Translations under genes and position numbers: made by a program | Notes under the pieces: generated by a model | The model's input: only the letters and a program-made list of their open reading frames with translations | Databases searched by the model: none | Told to the model about the DNA's origin: nothing | Assembly (NCBI GenBank): GCA_029624765.1 | Contig: JARSSO010000032.1 | Coordinates: 1-64,000 of the forward strand | DNA from: Candidatus Contendibacter sp. | Lineage (GTDB): Bacteria > Pseudomonadota > Gammaproteobacteria > Competibacterales > Competibacteraceae | DNA: 64,000 nt | Direction: 5' to 3' | In this document: positions 31,752 to 42,557 of the stretch, in pieces | Position numbering within the stretch: the stretch's first letter is position 1 | Layout: each line of letters starts with the position of its first letter

Positions 31752-32537
31752 ATGGCGGATCCGATGACTCCCGATACTTCCGAAGTCCGCCGCCCCCCGC
31801 GCGGCGTTTACCTGCTACCCAACCTGTTCACTACCGCCGCGCTGTTCTGCGGTTTCTACGCCATCATCGCCGCGCTGCAAAACCGTTTCGAGCCGGCCGC
31901 CATCGCGGTGTTCGTGGCGATGGTGCTGGACGGTTTGGACGGTCGGGTCGCCCGGCTGACCCATACCGAAAGCGAGTTCGGCGCCCAGTACGACAGCATG
32001 GCGGATCTGGTGTCCTTCGGACTGGCGCCGGCCCTGATCGTGTACGAATGGGCGTTGGGTTCCATGGTCAGCATGGGACCGTTCCTGTCCAAGCTTGGCT
32101 GGCTGGCGGCGTTCTTCTACACGGTGATGGCGGCGCTGCGGCTGGCTCGCTTCAACGTTCAGATCGGGAGCACCGACAAGCGTTATTTCATTGGACTGCC
32201 CAGCCCCTCGGCCGCCGCCGTCGTGGCTGGGCTGGTCTGGTTCAGCGTCGATCTGGGCCTGACCGGCGTTCAGATGCTGTGGCCGGCCCTGGTCGTCACC
32301 GTCGGCGCCGGCGCGCTGATGTTCAGCAAGATTCTTTATTTCAGTTTCAAACAGATCGACTTGCGTGGCCGGGTTCCGTTTATCTCGGCCTTGCTCGTGG
32401 TGCTGACGCTCGTCCTCATCTCCAGCGATCCCCCCAAGGTGTTATTTCTCGGCTTCCTGCTATATGGCCTGTCGGGACCGGCGCTGTTCATTTGGCGCTG
32501 GCGTCGGCACACCCGGCGGCAGATGGGAGCCTCCTGA
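31752..32537 (+). CDS. pssA: CDP-diacylglycerol-serine O-phosphatidyltransferase (PssA, membrane type)
   Basis: 261 residues with about six to eight membrane helices. The CDP-alcohol phosphotransferase motif is DGLDGRVAR...EFGAQYDSMAD, holding the metal-binding aspartates. It makes phosphatidylserine, the precursor of phosphatidylethanolamine. The start is uncertain: ATG 31752 or 31764 both lie shortly before PRGVYLLPNLFT, where conservation begins; a frame back to 31686 also exists. In many proteobacteria pssA follows ilvC, as here. Confidence 0.92.
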   Translation: MADPMTPDTSEVRRPPRGVYLLPNLFTTAALFCGFYAIIAALQNRFEPAAIAVFVAMVLDGLDGRVARLTHTESEFGAQYDSMADLVSFGLAPALIVYEWALGSMVSMGPFLSKLGWLAAFFYTVMAALRLARFNVQIGSTDKRYFIGLPSPSAAAVVAGLVWFSVDLGLTGVQMLWPALVVTVGAGALMFSKILYFSFKQIDLRGRVPFISALLVVLTLVLISSDPPKVLFLGFLLYGLSGPALFIWRWRRHTRRQMGAS

Positions 32538-32771
32538 CCTTGGACGGGGAGCCATCAACGGTCGTCACAAGGAGGTTGCCAATAGAATAAATTTGGGTTG
32601 AACCGCGTAACAGCGTAAAGGCCGCTATACTTTTTTCAAGCTCCGCCCCACGCAACGAAACGCGGCCCCATTGCGTCACCCGGCTTGCCACGCGCGAACT
32701 CGCGGCCGCTCCCCCCGTTTTCGGGGAGGTGCCGATCAATATCCCGAGCGAGAAACCAGAGGATAAAGACC

Positions 32772-33752
32772 GTGCGAACCGGCGTCGTCATCGATTCGGC
32801 CTGCGATCTACCGCAGGCCTACATTCAAAGCCACGGCATCCACATCATGCCGATCAATCTGCATTTCGGTTACGACATCTTCAAGGATGTCCGCGACCCG
32901 GAAGCAACCCAGGCGTTCTATCGCAAGTATCTGGCCGAAAAGACGCTGGACGCCGAAACCGCGCCATTTTCGGCGGAACAGATCAAGGCGGTGTTCCTGG
33001 ATGAACTGGTGCTGAAATACGACCGGGTGCTGGTCATCACCATCAGCCAGGCCCGCAGCGCGATCTTCGCCAACGCCACCGAGGCGTCCTTCGGTATCCT
33101 CAAGCAGTATCGGGAACGGCGGCAGAAGGCCGGCATGTCGGGATCGTTCTACCTGAGCGTGCTGGACAGCAAAACCCTGTTTACCGGTGAAGGCGTTCTG
33201 GCCCATGAGGCCATCCGCCTGCTGGAGGAGCAAAACCTGTCCTTTGGCGCCCTGCGCAACGCCATCGAACAACTCAGCCAGCAGGTCCACGGCTATCTGG
33301 TGCCCGAGGATCTGTTCTATATCCGCCATCGCAGCAGCAAGAAAGGGGAAAAAACGGTCGGACTGCTCAGCTACCATTTCGGTTCGCTGCTCGACATCAA
33401 GCCGATCATCGGTTTCCACCAAGGCGAGAGCCAGGTCGTCGCCAAGGAGCGGGGCTTCGATCAAGCGATGATCAAACTGTTTGAGATCGCCCGGCAAGCC
33501 ATCGACCGGGGACTGGCGACCCGGATCGTCAACACCAGTTACGCCGGCGACCTTGAGCTCATTCGTCGCAAGCGGGCGTTCGTGGATTTCGAACGATACG
33601 CCAACGCCCGTGGAATCACGGTGCTGCTATCGGTCATGAGCACCACCGCCGGCGTCAATGTGGGTCCGGGCGCGTTCGCGCTGGCCTACATCGCCGGGCC
33701 GCCGCTCGCAACTATTACCGGTCCCAACGCCAACGCCGTGGCGCATAGCTAG
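32772..33752 (+). CDS. DegV family fatty-acid-binding protein
   Basis: 326 residues. It begins with the DegV signature TGVVIDSACDLP and has the internal features HIMPINLHFG, TISQARSAIFANA and the C-terminal VGPGAFALAYI. Firmicute homologues bind fatty acids as FakB partners of a fatty acid kinase; no FakA-like gene is in the window, so the role here is open. The start is GTG 32772, preceded by AGAGGA. It is separated from pssA by 234 bp and followed by a hairpin terminator. Confidence 0.85.
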   Translation: MRTGVVIDSACDLPQAYIQSHGIHIMPINLHFGYDIFKDVRDPEATQAFYRKYLAEKTLDAETAPFSAEQIKAVFLDELVLKYDRVLVITISQARSAIFANATEASFGILKQYRERRQKAGMSGSFYLSVLDSKTLFTGEGVLAHEAIRLLEEQNLSFGALRNAIEQLSQQVHGYLVPEDLFYIRHRSSKKGEKTVGLLSYHFGSLLDIKPIIGFHQGESQVVAKERGFDQAMIKLFEIARQAIDRGLATRIVNTSYAGDLELIRRKRAFVDFERYANARGITVLLSVMSTTAGVNVGPGAFALAYIAGPPLATITGPNANAVAHS

Positions 33753-33816
33753 CGTGCCTTGGCAAGGCGCTGCCAGACCGTTTGCGCGTTGAAGCTCGCT
33801 TTCGAGGGCATAAAGA

Positions 33817-33836
33817 AACCCGGATTGCTCCGGGTT
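33817..33836. terminator. Terminator hairpin between convergent genes
   Basis: AACCCGG (33817-33823) pairs with CCGGGTT (33830-33836) around a 6-base loop. The flanking T-rich tract is better on the minus side (TTTCTTTAT), so it may serve both the degV-family gene and the secreted-protein gene. Confidence 0.6.
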
Positions 33837-33980
33837 CGTAAATCATCCCTCTTCAAATCTCCAATCACCATTCAATCCACTCAATTCACCGGTTGAGGCT
33901 CTCGCTCTCGGGCTCTCCAAAGCAAAATAGAGGTGGTCAACTCACTTCAGGGATGACGTTGTATTAGCTCATTTATATCT

Positions 33981-34532
33981 TTATCCTTCTCCACCACCAC
34001 TTGATGAACACTCAACGCCATGAGCCTGCTGATTCCCCTTGGTTAGATAGCCGGAAACAGTGAGAACAATATTCCCTTCCGGGTCAGAAATGTTGATTTC
34101 AGCAAAATCACCTTTACCAGGTTCTCCCGCATCGGTAAAAGTCCACGTGGCCGCCGCGCCAAAGCCATTGGCGCCGACTTCACCACTGTAGTAGCCTAAA
34201 CCGGAACCCCTATAGGTATCAAAGCCCGCGGTAGGCGGCTTTGGATTGCCCACGAGAGAACAACTAGCATCAGTGAGAGTAATCAGATGGAAGCGATTAC
34301 CTCCCCAGTTGATCTCAAGGTTGTTAGGGCCTCGGGTAACGTCACAATTCAATACAAAACCATGCGTCACCCTTACAGGAGGGGTAGAATCGGTGAACAC
34401 ACTGCCTCCACCGGTCATCCAACACCTGTCGTTGGATGCGGCGGCCGGGGTTGACGTCATGCCCGCCAGCGCAAGGACGCAGGGCAGCATCAGCAACGTC
34501 ATGCTGGTCATCTTCAATTTTCTCGGGTTCAT
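33981..34532 (-). CDS. Secreted protein of unknown function (post-COAP-like repeat domain)
   Basis: 183 residues with a clear signal peptide (about 1-32, ending PAAAS). The mature part has CWMTGGGSVF, RVTHGFVLNCD, NNLEINWGGNRFHL, TWTFTDAGEPGKGDFAEI and IVLTVSGYLTKGNQQAHG. I associate this with a β-rich extracellular domain seen in large secreted proteins (post-COAP-1-like), with moderate certainty. Three cysteines remain in the mature protein. The gene and its flanks are visibly more AT-rich than the neighbours, which hints at recent acquisition. AGAGGAT is 6 bases before ATG. Confidence 0.65.
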   Translation of the reverse strand: MNPRKLKMTSMTLLMLPCVLALAGMTSTPAAASNDRCWMTGGGSVFTDSTPPVRVTHGFVLNCDVTRGPNNLEINWGGNRFHLITLTDASCSLVGNPKPPTAGFDTYRGSGLGYYSGEVGANGFGAAATWTFTDAGEPGKGDFAEINISDPEGNIVLTVSGYLTKGNQQAHGVECSSSGGGEG

Positions 34533-34791
34533 GATCTTATCCTCTTGGTAAACGAAATGTTGGTTCCATGGTCATCGCTCGCGTCCCCCTGCCATTGACC
34601 GCCTTTCGACGGTCAAGCACGGAACCCCGAGAGCCGAGTACCCAAACCGAGTAAACCCCTTCCCCCCGCGCGATCACAGCGCGCGCCGGATCGATGAGAT
34701 TTAGGCCCGGTCCCTGAACTTAAACAACCCCTAAAATTGGACAACTTGCGAGGGAAGATTACTCCCGTTTTTTCTGCGCCTCCCATCGTAC

Positions 34792-36183
34792 TCAAACGAT
34801 CCGATCCCACCCGATCATCTCCAAGCTCCACCAGACCAAACCCATCACCACCAGATTCTTGAGCCCGCCGGTGGGTATCCGCGCCGCCGCGAAGGCGACG
34901 AACAACAGGCCAGCGAACACGCCATATACCGGCAACCATGGCAGGGAGGCCTGGAATACCACCAGCTCGTCCATGGGCGAACCAGTTCTCTCGCGCAGCA
35001 AAACCAGCAAACCGGCGTATAGCAGGCCCAACGCGCCATAACCAAGATTGAACACCAGCCCCTTGAAGCTGAGCACCGTCGCTCGTCGAGCGGAATCGGT
35101 GACGGCGTTCAGGTAGTGGCTGACCAGATAGCCGGTCAACAGCAGCACCGCTTGCAGCAGCACGACCGCCGGCAACCCCAAGCCAAGCGGCAATGCCAGC
35201 GCCGCCCCGGCCAGGCCCAGCAAGCACAACGACGCCAGCAGCGCGAAGTTGAAGCGCGGCGACCGCCGGCTCAAGGCCGGGGCCAGTCGAGCGATACCGA
35301 CGCCCAACAAGGCGATACCGGCACCGATCAGACCGAAACTGGCGTCCGGCAAACCGATCAGACGGAAATAGGTGCTGTTCAGGGTCACGAACAGCCGGCA
35401 CAAGTGATCGAACAGCATTCCGCCGACGATGACCGCCAAGGCGAACGGCGTGGCCAGAATCCAGCGGCCGGTGTCCAGGGTCAATCGCAACGCCGCCAGG
35501 ATGGACGACGGCAAGCCACTGGCGTGCGCTGGCCGTGGCTCCGGTTCCGTCATTCCCAGCGCCGCCCACCACGCGCCGAGCGCGGTGACCAGCGTCAAAT
35601 ACAGGGGAAAGCGCATCGTGGTTTGGGGATCGAGCGTCACCTCCCAGCCCAATCCCCGCAGTAATCCTTGCAGGGCCGCGGCATCGTAGACCAGGGCGCC
35701 CAGCCCCAGCGCCGCCACGAAGGCCAGCGCGTTCCAACGCATCAGCGTGGCGAGCACCCGTGGCCAGTCCGCCGCGTGTCCAGTGGCTTTCAGGCTGTCG
35801 TAGGCCAGCGCCTCGTCGGCGCCGCTGGCCAGCGCCTCGGCCAAACCGCTCAAAAACCGGTTGAGCAGAAACGCCGCGAATACCAGGGAGGGGTTGCCCA
35901 GCGGGACGAAACTCAACAGGGCGATTTCCACCACCATGATCGCCCCGGCCGCGACCACCAATGCCCGTCGGCCCATCGCATCGGCCAGGGCGCCGGACGG
36001 TACTTCGCAAAGTACGATGGTCGCGGCCCAAACCGCGTTCAGCGCGGCGAACTGACCGACACTCAGGCCAAAATCGAGAAACAGCACCGCGAACACGGGG
36101 TAGTAGAAACGCACCCCGAACAACAATCGAAATGCCAGGAAACGGCGGATGTTGGAATTGGCGAAGGGCGTGGGAGCGCGCAC
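34792..36183 (-). CDS. Major facilitator superfamily transporter
   Basis: 463 residues, about twelve membrane helices. The MFS motif A region between helices 2 and 3 reads CEVPSGALADAMGRR. The second half contains RRATVLSFKGLVFNLGYG, typical of drug:H+ antiporter-like MFS proteins. The start is GTG 36183 with GGGAG 9 bases upstream. The substrate is unknown and no neighbour suggests one. Confidence 0.85.
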   Translation of the reverse strand: MRAPTPFANSNIRRFLAFRLLFGVRFYYPVFAVLFLDFGLSVGQFAALNAVWAATIVLCEVPSGALADAMGRRALVVAAGAIMVVEIALLSFVPLGNPSLVFAAFLLNRFLSGLAEALASGADEALAYDSLKATGHAADWPRVLATLMRWNALAFVAALGLGALVYDAAALQGLLRGLGWEVTLDPQTTMRFPLYLTLVTALGAWWAALGMTEPEPRPAHASGLPSSILAALRLTLDTGRWILATPFALAVIVGGMLFDHLCRLFVTLNSTYFRLIGLPDASFGLIGAGIALLGVGIARLAPALSRRSPRFNFALLASLCLLGLAGAALALPLGLGLPAVVLLQAVLLLTGYLVSHYLNAVTDSARRATVLSFKGLVFNLGYGALGLLYAGLLVLLRERTGSPMDELVVFQASLPWLPVYGVFAGLLFVAFAAARIPTGGLKNLVVMGLVWWSLEMIGWDRIV

Positions 36184-36242
36184 CCGTCATGCTCCCACGC
36201 TTTCCCCGATCCGATGAAGACGATCCAGCGGGACCGGACGTT

Positions 36243-37007
36243 TTAGAGATTAGCCGAGCGCCACCACTGGTTGTAATCCCGGCGCAGCGCCTCGTGCGAA
36301 GGCATCGAATAGAACGCGAGATCGGGACCGTTACCGATGTAGAAGCCGCTCTTGATCATCCGGTACGGGAACTCCAGCGAATGCACCCGATTCACCAGCT
36401 TACTTTCCTTGCCGTCGGGATTTAGCTCCAGCAAGGTCTCGCGCAGGTGGTGTATGAACGAGTACGGCAGATCGCCCACTGGCCCGTTCTCGGGATCGGC
36501 CGCCAGCGCGCCCAAGCCCAGCTCGACGAAGCACAGGCCGGGGAACCGGATGAATTTGGCCGGCTGGCTGGTGACGCTTTGATAGAAGCCGACCGGATCG
36601 AGCGCGCTGACCACCAGGCTGTTGACCGGCACCAAATCCTGGTACATGTGCAGCGTCGGCGCTTCCCGTGGAGTGATCGCGCTCCGTTCCAGGCCCAGGG
36701 TATGGCCGTAGGCGGTGCTCAGATAAAGCTTGCCCAGCGCGCTGACCGGAATATGTTCCAGCACCCGGTAGACCGAGATGTAGACCGAATTTTTCGGGGC
36801 GCCGTCCGGATGCGGCACGCAGCGCTTCAAGCCTTCGTCGAGATTGAAAAAGTCGTGGCGAAACGCGGGATCCACCTCGAAAAAGATCGCTTGCCCCTTG
36901 GACTTGTACTTGTGGCCGGTGGCGTAGTACTGCCCGAACTGCTCCGGCGCGAGGTTGGAAGCGATCAGCGCCTCGGGAATCAACGAGAAATACAGATGAA
37001 CGGTCAT
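36243..37007 (-). CDS. Conserved hypothetical protein
   Basis: A 254-residue soluble protein without signal or membrane segments. It starts TVHLYFSLIPEALIASNL and has dense conserved-looking aromatic and proline positions (FFEVDPAFRHDFF, KNSVYISVYRVLEHIP, LSTAYGHTLGLERS). I do not recognise a domain or catalytic motif. Codon use matches the neighbours, so it is a real host gene. It sits alone between the MFS gene and the DUF255 gene, on the same strand. Confidence 0.7.
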   Translation of the reverse strand: MTVHLYFSLIPEALIASNLAPEQFGQYYATGHKYKSKGQAIFFEVDPAFRHDFFNLDEGLKRCVPHPDGAPKNSVYISVYRVLEHIPVSALGKLYLSTAYGHTLGLERSAITPREAPTLHMYQDLVPVNSLVVSALDPVGFYQSVTSQPAKFIRFPGLCFVELGLGALAADPENGPVGDLPYSFIHHLRETLLELNPDGKESKLVNRVHSLEFPYRMIKSGFYIGNGPDLAFYSMPSHEALRRDYNQWWRSANL

Positions 37008-37234
37008 AATGGCGTGCCTTCTCCAGGGTTTGGGAACGGTTTGCTACAAGCCCTTGACGGAAGACGATCTTCCGCCAGGGCGCCGGATTCGAAAAAACCT
37101 ACTGTCGGAAATGATATCACAGGCGCCCTGACCACCGGACATCGACGGTTGGCCAATCATGGCGACAAGACAGCCATGATAGCTTACGGGCAAGGTCGGT
37201 GAAAAATTCACGGGCAGCCGAGCTTGCCAACGGT

Positions 37235-39325
37235 TCAGGGCACGATCGCTTCGGTTCGAGCCAACTCGGATTCCAGTTCGACCAGGGCCGTGATCGGCGA
37301 CCGGCATTGTAACCCACTGCAAACGTAAGCGGTCACCGGGGCGGTCTCCGCTCGCCGCCCGGCCAGCAGTCCCGCTGGCAGGCAGGCTTGCGCGGGAATG
37401 GCCAGAGTCAGCCGGCCCGGCGCATAGGGCTGGGCGCACCGCGTCCGCCATGTTTCCAGGGTCGTCCCTTCGCCGCGCAGTACAACGATTTGAGCGGGTT
37501 CCAGAAATTCCTCGAGCGCCGTCAACAGGGCGTTGCAGGCGGTCGGCGCCCGCTGGAGCATCGGCCAGGCCCAGCGCAGAGCCCGTTCCGCTGCGTCCAG
37601 CCAGGCGGTTTGGCCGATGACATGCCCGAGTTTCAGCAATACCTGCGCGGCGACGCCGTTGCCAGTCGGCAGGGCGTCGTCATACGCCGATTTCGGTCGG
37701 TGAATCAGCGCTTCGTGATCGTGGGCGGTGAAGAAAAAACCGCCTGCCTCACGATCCTCGAACTGGTCGAGCAACACCTCGGCCAAGGCGAGGGTAAAAT
37801 CCAGATCACCGTCGCGCCAGCGGCATTGCAGCAGCTCCAGAATGCCGTCGATCAGGAAGGCGTAGTCGTCCAGATAAGCGTTCAACGGCGCCTGACCCTC
37901 CTTGAAAACCGCCCGCAGGCGCCCGTCCCGCCACAGGTGGGCGCGGATGAAATCCAGGGCGCGTTCCGCCGAAGCCACGAAATCCGCCCGGCCCAGATGC
38001 CGACCAGCGGCCGCCATGCCCTTGATCATCAGACCGTTCCAGGCGGTCAGGATTTTTTCGTCCCGGCCGGGCCAGACCCGCCGCGCCCGAACTTCGAACA
38101 ACGCGCGCCGGGCCGCGGTCAGCCAGGCGGCGACTTGCGCCGGTTCCACGTTCAAGCGGCCGGCCAGCTCGGCCGGTTCCACGGTCAGCCGCAAGTGCCA
38201 GGCGTGATTCTCGAAATTGGGCGGTTGCTCCAATCCGTAACAGACGGCGAAGGCGACGTATTCCTCGGTGCTCAGCAGCGACCGGACCTGGTCGGGCGCC
38301 CACAGGTAAAACCTGCCCTCCTCGCCCTCGGAATCGGCGTCGAGGGTGGCGTAATAGCCGCCGTCCGGGGCCTGCATCTCCCGCATCGCCCATTCGCCCG
38401 TCTCCTCGGCGACCGCGCGAAACAACGGATCGGCGGTCACCCGCCAAGCCTGGCTGTAAAGCGCCAGCAACGGGCCGTTGTCGTACAGCATCTTTTCGAA
38501 ATGCGGAATGCCCCATTCGGCGTCCACCGAGTAACGGAAGAAACCACCGCCCAGATGATCGTAAATTCCGCCCCGCGCCATCCGCCGCAACGTGAGCAAC
38601 ACGGCCGCTTCGGCCGGCTGGTCCGGCTGGCCGCCTGGGGCGCTGGCAACCCAGCGCCGCAGCAAGCGCTCCAGGCCGCCGGGATGGGGAAATTTCGGGG
38701 CGTCGCCAAAGCCGCCGTGAACCGGATCGAGGCTGCGCACGAGCTGATCGCGCCCGGCCTGGAGCGGCGCGGCGGTCAGGGCGACGGTCTCGGACGGAGC
38801 CGCCATCTCGGCGCGCAACGCCTCCACCAGCGCCTGGTTCCGTTCGCGCAACTCTCCCAAGTGTTGATGATAGTGATCGCTGACCCGACGCAGGATATCG
38901 ATAAAGGCTGGCATGCCGTAGCGGGGCGTCTTGGGGAAATAGGTCCCGCCGACGAAGGGAACCTGGTCGTCGTGGGTCAGGAACATGGTCAACGGCCAGC
39001 CGCCGGCCCGGCGATGCAACAACTGGAAAGCGTTCTGGTAAATCTTGTCGAGATCGGGCCGCTCCTCACGATCCACCTTGATGTTGACGAACAATGCGTT
39101 CATCACCTGGGCGGTGGCTTCGTCCTCGAAGGATTCATGGGCCATGACGTGGCACCAGTGGCAGGCCGAATAGCCGATGGACAACAGGATCGGCTTGCCC
39201 GAGCGACGGGCCTGATCCAATGCCTCCTCGCCCCAGGGATACCAATCCACCGGATTGTGGGCGTGTTGACGCAGGTAGGGGCTGGTTTCGTGGATCAGGC
39301 GATTGACGTCCTGGGACTCGGACAT
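37235..39325 (-). CDS. DUF255 thioredoxin-like protein (YyaL/SSP411 family)
   Basis: 696 residues. The N-terminal thioredoxin-like domain starts [21 protein letters not shown] and contains the CxxC pair C55/C58 ([11 protein letters not shown]), followed by [12 protein letters not shown]. The remaining 500 residues form an (α/α)6 barrel of the N-acylglucosamine epimerase type ([21 protein letters not shown]). The family is widespread from bacteria to animals (SPATA20), and its substrate is unknown. ATG 39325 was chosen because the family consensus starts directly after it. Confidence 0.88.
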   Translation of the reverse strand: MSESQDVNRLIHETSPYLRQHAHNPVDWYPWGEEALDQARRSGKPILLSIGYSACHWCHVMAHESFEDEATAQVMNALFVNIKVDREERPDLDKIYQNAFQLLHRRAGGWPLTMFLTHDDQVPFVGGTYFPKTPRYGMPAFIDILRRVSDHYHQHLGELRERNQALVEALRAEMAAPSETVALTAAPLQAGRDQLVRSLDPVHGGFGDAPKFPHPGGLERLLRRWVASAPGGQPDQPAEAAVLLTLRRMARGGIYDHLGGGFFRYSVDAEWGIPHFEKMLYDNGPLLALYSQAWRVTADPLFRAVAEETGEWAMREMQAPDGGYYATLDADSEGEEGRFYLWAPDQVRSLLSTEEYVAFAVCYGLEQPPNFENHAWHLRLTVEPAELAGRLNVEPAQVAAWLTAARRALFEVRARRVWPGRDEKILTAWNGLMIKGMAAAGRHLGRADFVASAERALDFIRAHLWRDGRLRAVFKEGQAPLNAYLDDYAFLIDGILELLQCRWRDGDLDFTLALAEVLLDQFEDREAGGFFFTAHDHEALIHRPKSAYDDALPTGNGVAAQVLLKLGHVIGQTAWLDAAERALRWAWPMLQRAPTACNALLTALEEFLEPAQIVVLRGEGTTLETWRTRCAQPYAPGRLTLAIPAQACLPAGLLAGRRAETAPVTAYVCSGLQCRSPITALVELESELARTEAIVP

Positions 39326-39458
39326 GGCGAACTCCGGGGGAACAGGCGGGGAACGAAGGCTTGTCTTTCCTGAGTTCCCCACCGGCCGATGGTTCCCTGG
39401 CGGCTCAAGCGCGCGAGGGTGGGCCACGCAGGTCGCGCGGCCTTGCCCAACCCCTACG

Positions 39459-40079
39459 TCAACTTCCTGGGGCCGTTCCCAGCGCCCAAACGCCGAAACC
39501 CGCGATCAGCAGTCCCGAGGCGCGATTGATTCCGCGCAGCGCGGTTGGCGTCAACCGCCCCCGCAACAGTCCCACGCCACCGGCCAGCACCAGCCACCAC
39601 AGCAGCGAACCGGCGAACACGCCCAGCACCAGCGTTCCGGCCGCCGCCCAATCCCGGCCCTCGGCCACCAGACCCAGGCCGGCGAAAATGCCCAGGAACG
39701 CGAGAATCGTCACCGGATTGGTCAGGGTCAGCACCAGGGTCGAAAGGTAATCGCCCAGCAATCCGGTCCGACTTGGTTGGACCGGCGCCCGCTCGGCGGC
39801 GGGTGGAGTCCGCCAGGTTCGCCAGGCCAGATAGAGCAGAAACAATCCGCCCAGCCGTTGCAACGGCGCTTGCCAGGCCAGCAGCAGATTCGCCAGCGAC
39901 GCCAGCCCAAAACCGGCGATGCCGCCGTAAACCGCGTCGGCGCTGGCCGCGCCCAGCCCCGACAACACACCCGCCCAGCGCCCGCGCGCCAGGGTGCGCT
40001 GAATGCACAACAGGCCGATTGGCCCCACGGGCGCGGCGATCGCCAACCCGATCAACATCCCCTTGAACCACAAACCCAT
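39459..40079 (-). CDS. LysE/RhtB family amino acid exporter
   Basis: A 206-residue, six-helix membrane protein. The family signature [20 protein letters not shown] is near the N-terminus, followed by [18 protein letters not shown] and [18 protein letters not shown]. It exports amino acids or related metabolites; the substrate cannot be read from sequence. ATG 40079 was chosen by family start; longer frames upstream have no family similarity. Confidence 0.9.
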   Translation of the reverse strand: MGLWFKGMLIGLAIAAPVGPIGLLCIQRTLARGRWAGVLSGLGAASADAVYGGIAGFGLASLANLLLAWQAPLQRLGGLFLLYLAWRTWRTPPAAERAPVQPSRTGLLGDYLSTLVLTLTNPVTILAFLGIFAGLGLVAEGRDWAAAGTLVLGVFAGSLLWWLVLAGGVGLLRGRLTPTALRGINRASGLLIAGFGVWALGTAPGS

Positions 40080-40354
40080 CGTCGTCTCCCGCGTTCGCCC
40101 CGATCCAACCACGCCGCATCGAAGCGCGTTCCCGGCCGGTTGAGGATGACAATCCAAGCAGCGATGGATTATCATGAAAATATAGGCATGGCAAAACGGT
40201 CCGGAGTGACCATCAGGGAGAACCGCCGCGACGCCCGAAGCCGGTCGCGGCTTGAAACAATCCCTTGGCTGTTGGTTTCGATGGTTTCTCTCTCCACTCG
40301 ATTTTTCAGGATCGTACCATCGGCGACGCCGCCGTCCCATCCGCCGGTTGCAAT

Positions 40355-40467
40355 GGCGGTCCGTATCGGTCCCCTCGCGACGACAAGCTGTGAACCCCGT
40401 CAGGCCCGGAAGGGAGCAGCGGCAGCAGTGGCCTCGGGCGCCGGGGTGTGGCCGGTAGGGACCGCCA
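40355..40467 (+). ncRNA. ffs: 4.5S RNA of the signal recognition particle
   Basis: About 113 nt. The conserved apical domain is present (GTCAGGCCCGGAAGGGAGCAGC ... GTGTGGCCGG; bases 40399-40456), including the GGAAG tetraloop region and the asymmetric AGCAGC loop that binds Ffh. The ends pair: GGCGGTCC at 40355 with GGGACCGCC ending at 40466. Length and layout match E. coli 4.5S RNA (114 nt). It lies 80 bp upstream of dnaX, an arrangement known from other proteobacteria. Confidence 0.93.
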
Positions 40468-40546
40468 CCCTTCCCAGGCCGCAAGGCGAAAGGCGAAAGG
40501 TTGAAGATCAGGGGATCGTGGCCCTTTCCTACTTTCGGGACGCCGC

Positions 40547-42145
40547 ATGAGCTATCAGGTTCTGGCCCGCAAGTGGCGGCCGCGCACCTTTCACGAACTG
40601 GCGGGCCAGGAGCACGTGGTCCGGGCCCTGACCAACGCCCTCGACCGGCAACGCCTGCATCACGCGTTCTTGTTCACCGGCACCCGCGGTGTGGGCAAGA
40701 CCACCATCGCCCGCATCTTCGCCAAATCACTCAATTGCGAGGTTGGCGTTTCCTCCCATCCCTGCGGCCAATGTTCGGCCTGTCTGGAGATCGACGCCGG
40801 TCGTTTCGTGGACTTGATCGAGGTGGACGCCGCGTCCCGCACCAAGGTCGAGGACACCCGCGAATTGTTGGAAAACGTGCAGTACGCCCCCAGCCGGGGC
40901 CGCTTCAAGGTGTATCTGATCGACGAAGTTCACATGCTCTCCACCCACAGCTTCAACGCCTTGCTGAAGACGCTGGAAGAGCCGCCGCCCCATGTGAAAT
41001 TCCTGCTGGCGACCACCGACCCGCGGAAATTGCCGGTCACCGTCCTGTCCCGTTGCCTGCAATTCAACCTCAAGCGGTTGCCGGCGGCGCTGATCGCCCA
41101 GTATTTGCACCGGGTGCTGGAAGCGGAAGGCATTCCCCGCGAGGAAGAAGCGGTTCGGTTGATCGCCCGCGCCGGCGACGGCAGCATGCGCGACGCCCTG
41201 AGCCTGCTGGATCAGGCGATTGCGTTTGGCGGCGACCGGGTGGAGACGGCGGCGGTCGGCGCCATGCTCGGCGGCGTCGACCGGCGGCGGGTGGTGGGAT
41301 TGCTGGAGGCGCTGGCGGCCGACGATGCGGCGGCGGTCCTGCGCCAGGTGGCGGAACTGGATGCACTGTCGCCCGACTACGCGGCGGTGCTGGCCGAACT
41401 GCTGTCGTTGTTGCAGCGGGTGGCGCTGGCGCAGGTCGTGCCCGCGGCCGTTCCGGACGACGATCTGGCCGATCCGGGAGACGCGCGGCGGTTGGCCGGG
41501 ATGCTCGCGCCGGAGGATGTGCAACTGTTTCATCAGATTGCTCTGCTGGGCCGGCGCGACCTGCCGCTGATGCCGGAGCCGCGCGGCGGGTTCGAGATGG
41601 TGCTGCTGCGGATGTTGTGCTTCCGGCCGGCGACCTTGGAAACCGCCGTATCGCCGCCAAGCCGGACGGCGACGGCTCCCGCGCCGGCGATGGCTCCAAC
41701 TACCCCGGTTTCTCGCCCGCCCGTGGCGCTGGCCGCGCCGCCGGCTCCGGTTCCGCCAGTCTCCGAATGGGGCCTGCTGGTTGAGCAACTGGGGTTGACC
41801 GGCATGGCCAGGCAGGTGGCGTTGCACTGCGCGCTGACGATGGGTGACGGCGATTTTTTCCAGTTGGCGCTGGAACCCGGCCATGCCCAGATGCTCACCA
41901 AGACTGTCGAGGATCGAATCAAAGCGGCGCTGGAGCAGCATCTGGGCAGGTCGATCCATCTGAAGTTCCAGGTTGGCAACGTCACGGCGATGACGCCCGC
42001 CGACCAGCAAAAACAGCAACAGGCCGAACGCCAGCAGACCGCCGTCGAGCGGATCGCCCAGGATCGGCATGTGCGGGACCTGCGGGAAATGTTCGACGCA
42101 CGGATCGCGGCAATCCATCCGCTCGACGACGACGTCGACGGCTGA
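40547..42145 (+). CDS. dnaX: DNA polymerase III subunit tau/gamma
   Basis: A 532-residue clamp-loader ATPase. Walker A is GTRGVGKT (45-52), the zinc module has C64, C73, C76 and C79, and the DExH-like Walker B is YLIDEVHML. The SRC sensor/arginine-finger motif follows (LSRCLQF). A Pro/Ala-rich linker (about 365-405) leads to the C-terminal tau-specific domain. It is shorter than E. coli tau (643). I see no A AAA AAG slippery heptamer, so a programmed-frameshift gamma product is not supported. ybaB and recR follow in the same direction. Confidence 0.96.
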   Translation: MSYQVLARKWRPRTFHELAGQEHVVRALTNALDRQRLHHAFLFTGTRGVGKTTIARIFAKSLNCEVGVSSHPCGQCSACLEIDAGRFVDLIEVDAASRTKVEDTRELLENVQYAPSRGRFKVYLIDEVHMLSTHSFNALLKTLEEPPPHVKFLLATTDPRKLPVTVLSRCLQFNLKRLPAALIAQYLHRVLEAEGIPREEEAVRLIARAGDGSMRDALSLLDQAIAFGGDRVETAAVGAMLGGVDRRRVVGLLEALAADDAAAVLRQVAELDALSPDYAAVLAELLSLLQRVALAQVVPAAVPDDDLADPGDARRLAGMLAPEDVQLFHQIALLGRRDLPLMPEPRGGFEMVLLRMLCFRPATLETAVSPPSRTATAPAPAMAPTTPVSRPPVALAAPPAPVPPVSEWGLLVEQLGLTGMARQVALHCALTMGDGDFFQLALEPGHAQMLTKTVEDRIKAALEQHLGRSIHLKFQVGNVTAMTPADQQKQQQAERQQTAVERIAQDRHVRDLREMFDARIAAIHPLDDDVDG

Positions 42146-42212
42146 CGCTTCGCTCCCCTGGTCCGCCGACGGGCGAGGGGTTGGGTGCAGACTGAGGGAC
42201 AGAGAGGAAACG

Positions 42213-42548
42213 ATGAAAGGCGCTTTGGGCAACATCATGAAGCAGGCGCAGAAGATGCAGGAGAATCTGCAAAAGGCGCAGGCGGAAATCGCGGCGATGG
42301 AAATTGCCGGCGAGGCCGGCGGCGGCCTGGTCAGCGTGGTCATGACCGGCCGCTACGAAGTCAAACGGCTTCGAATCGACGACAGTCTGGTGGGCGACGA
42401 CAAGGACATGCTGGAAGACCTGGTGGCCGCCGCGTTCAACGACGCCGTCCACAAGGTCGAGCGCACCGTACAGGAGAAAATGGGGAGCCTGACCGCCGGC
42501 ATGGGTCTGCCGCCGGGAATGCTGGGCGATTTCAAGATGCCGTTCTGA
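42213..42548 (+). CDS. ybaB: Nucleoid-associated protein YbaB/EbfC family
   Basis: A 111-residue small DNA-binding dimer, standard length (109 in E. coli). It starts [22 protein letters not shown] (the helix that forms the tweezer arms; residues 2-23) and ends [24 protein letters not shown] precedes ATG 42213. It lies between dnaX and recR, the almost universal arrangement. Confidence 0.95.
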   Translation: MKGALGNIMKQAQKMQENLQKAQAEIAAMEIAGEAGGGLVSVVMTGRYEVKRLRIDDSLVGDDKDMLEDLVAAAFNDAVHKVERTVQEKMGSLTAGMGLPPGMLGDFKMPF

Positions 42549-42557
42549 CGGTTCGCC

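Noticed and set aside
41990..42040. A-run in dnaX as a programmed frameshift site for the gamma subunit
   Set aside because: The CAGCAAAAACAG stretch is not the A AAA AAG type heptamer, lies close to the C-terminus where a shift would not yield gamma, and no stimulatory hairpin is evident.
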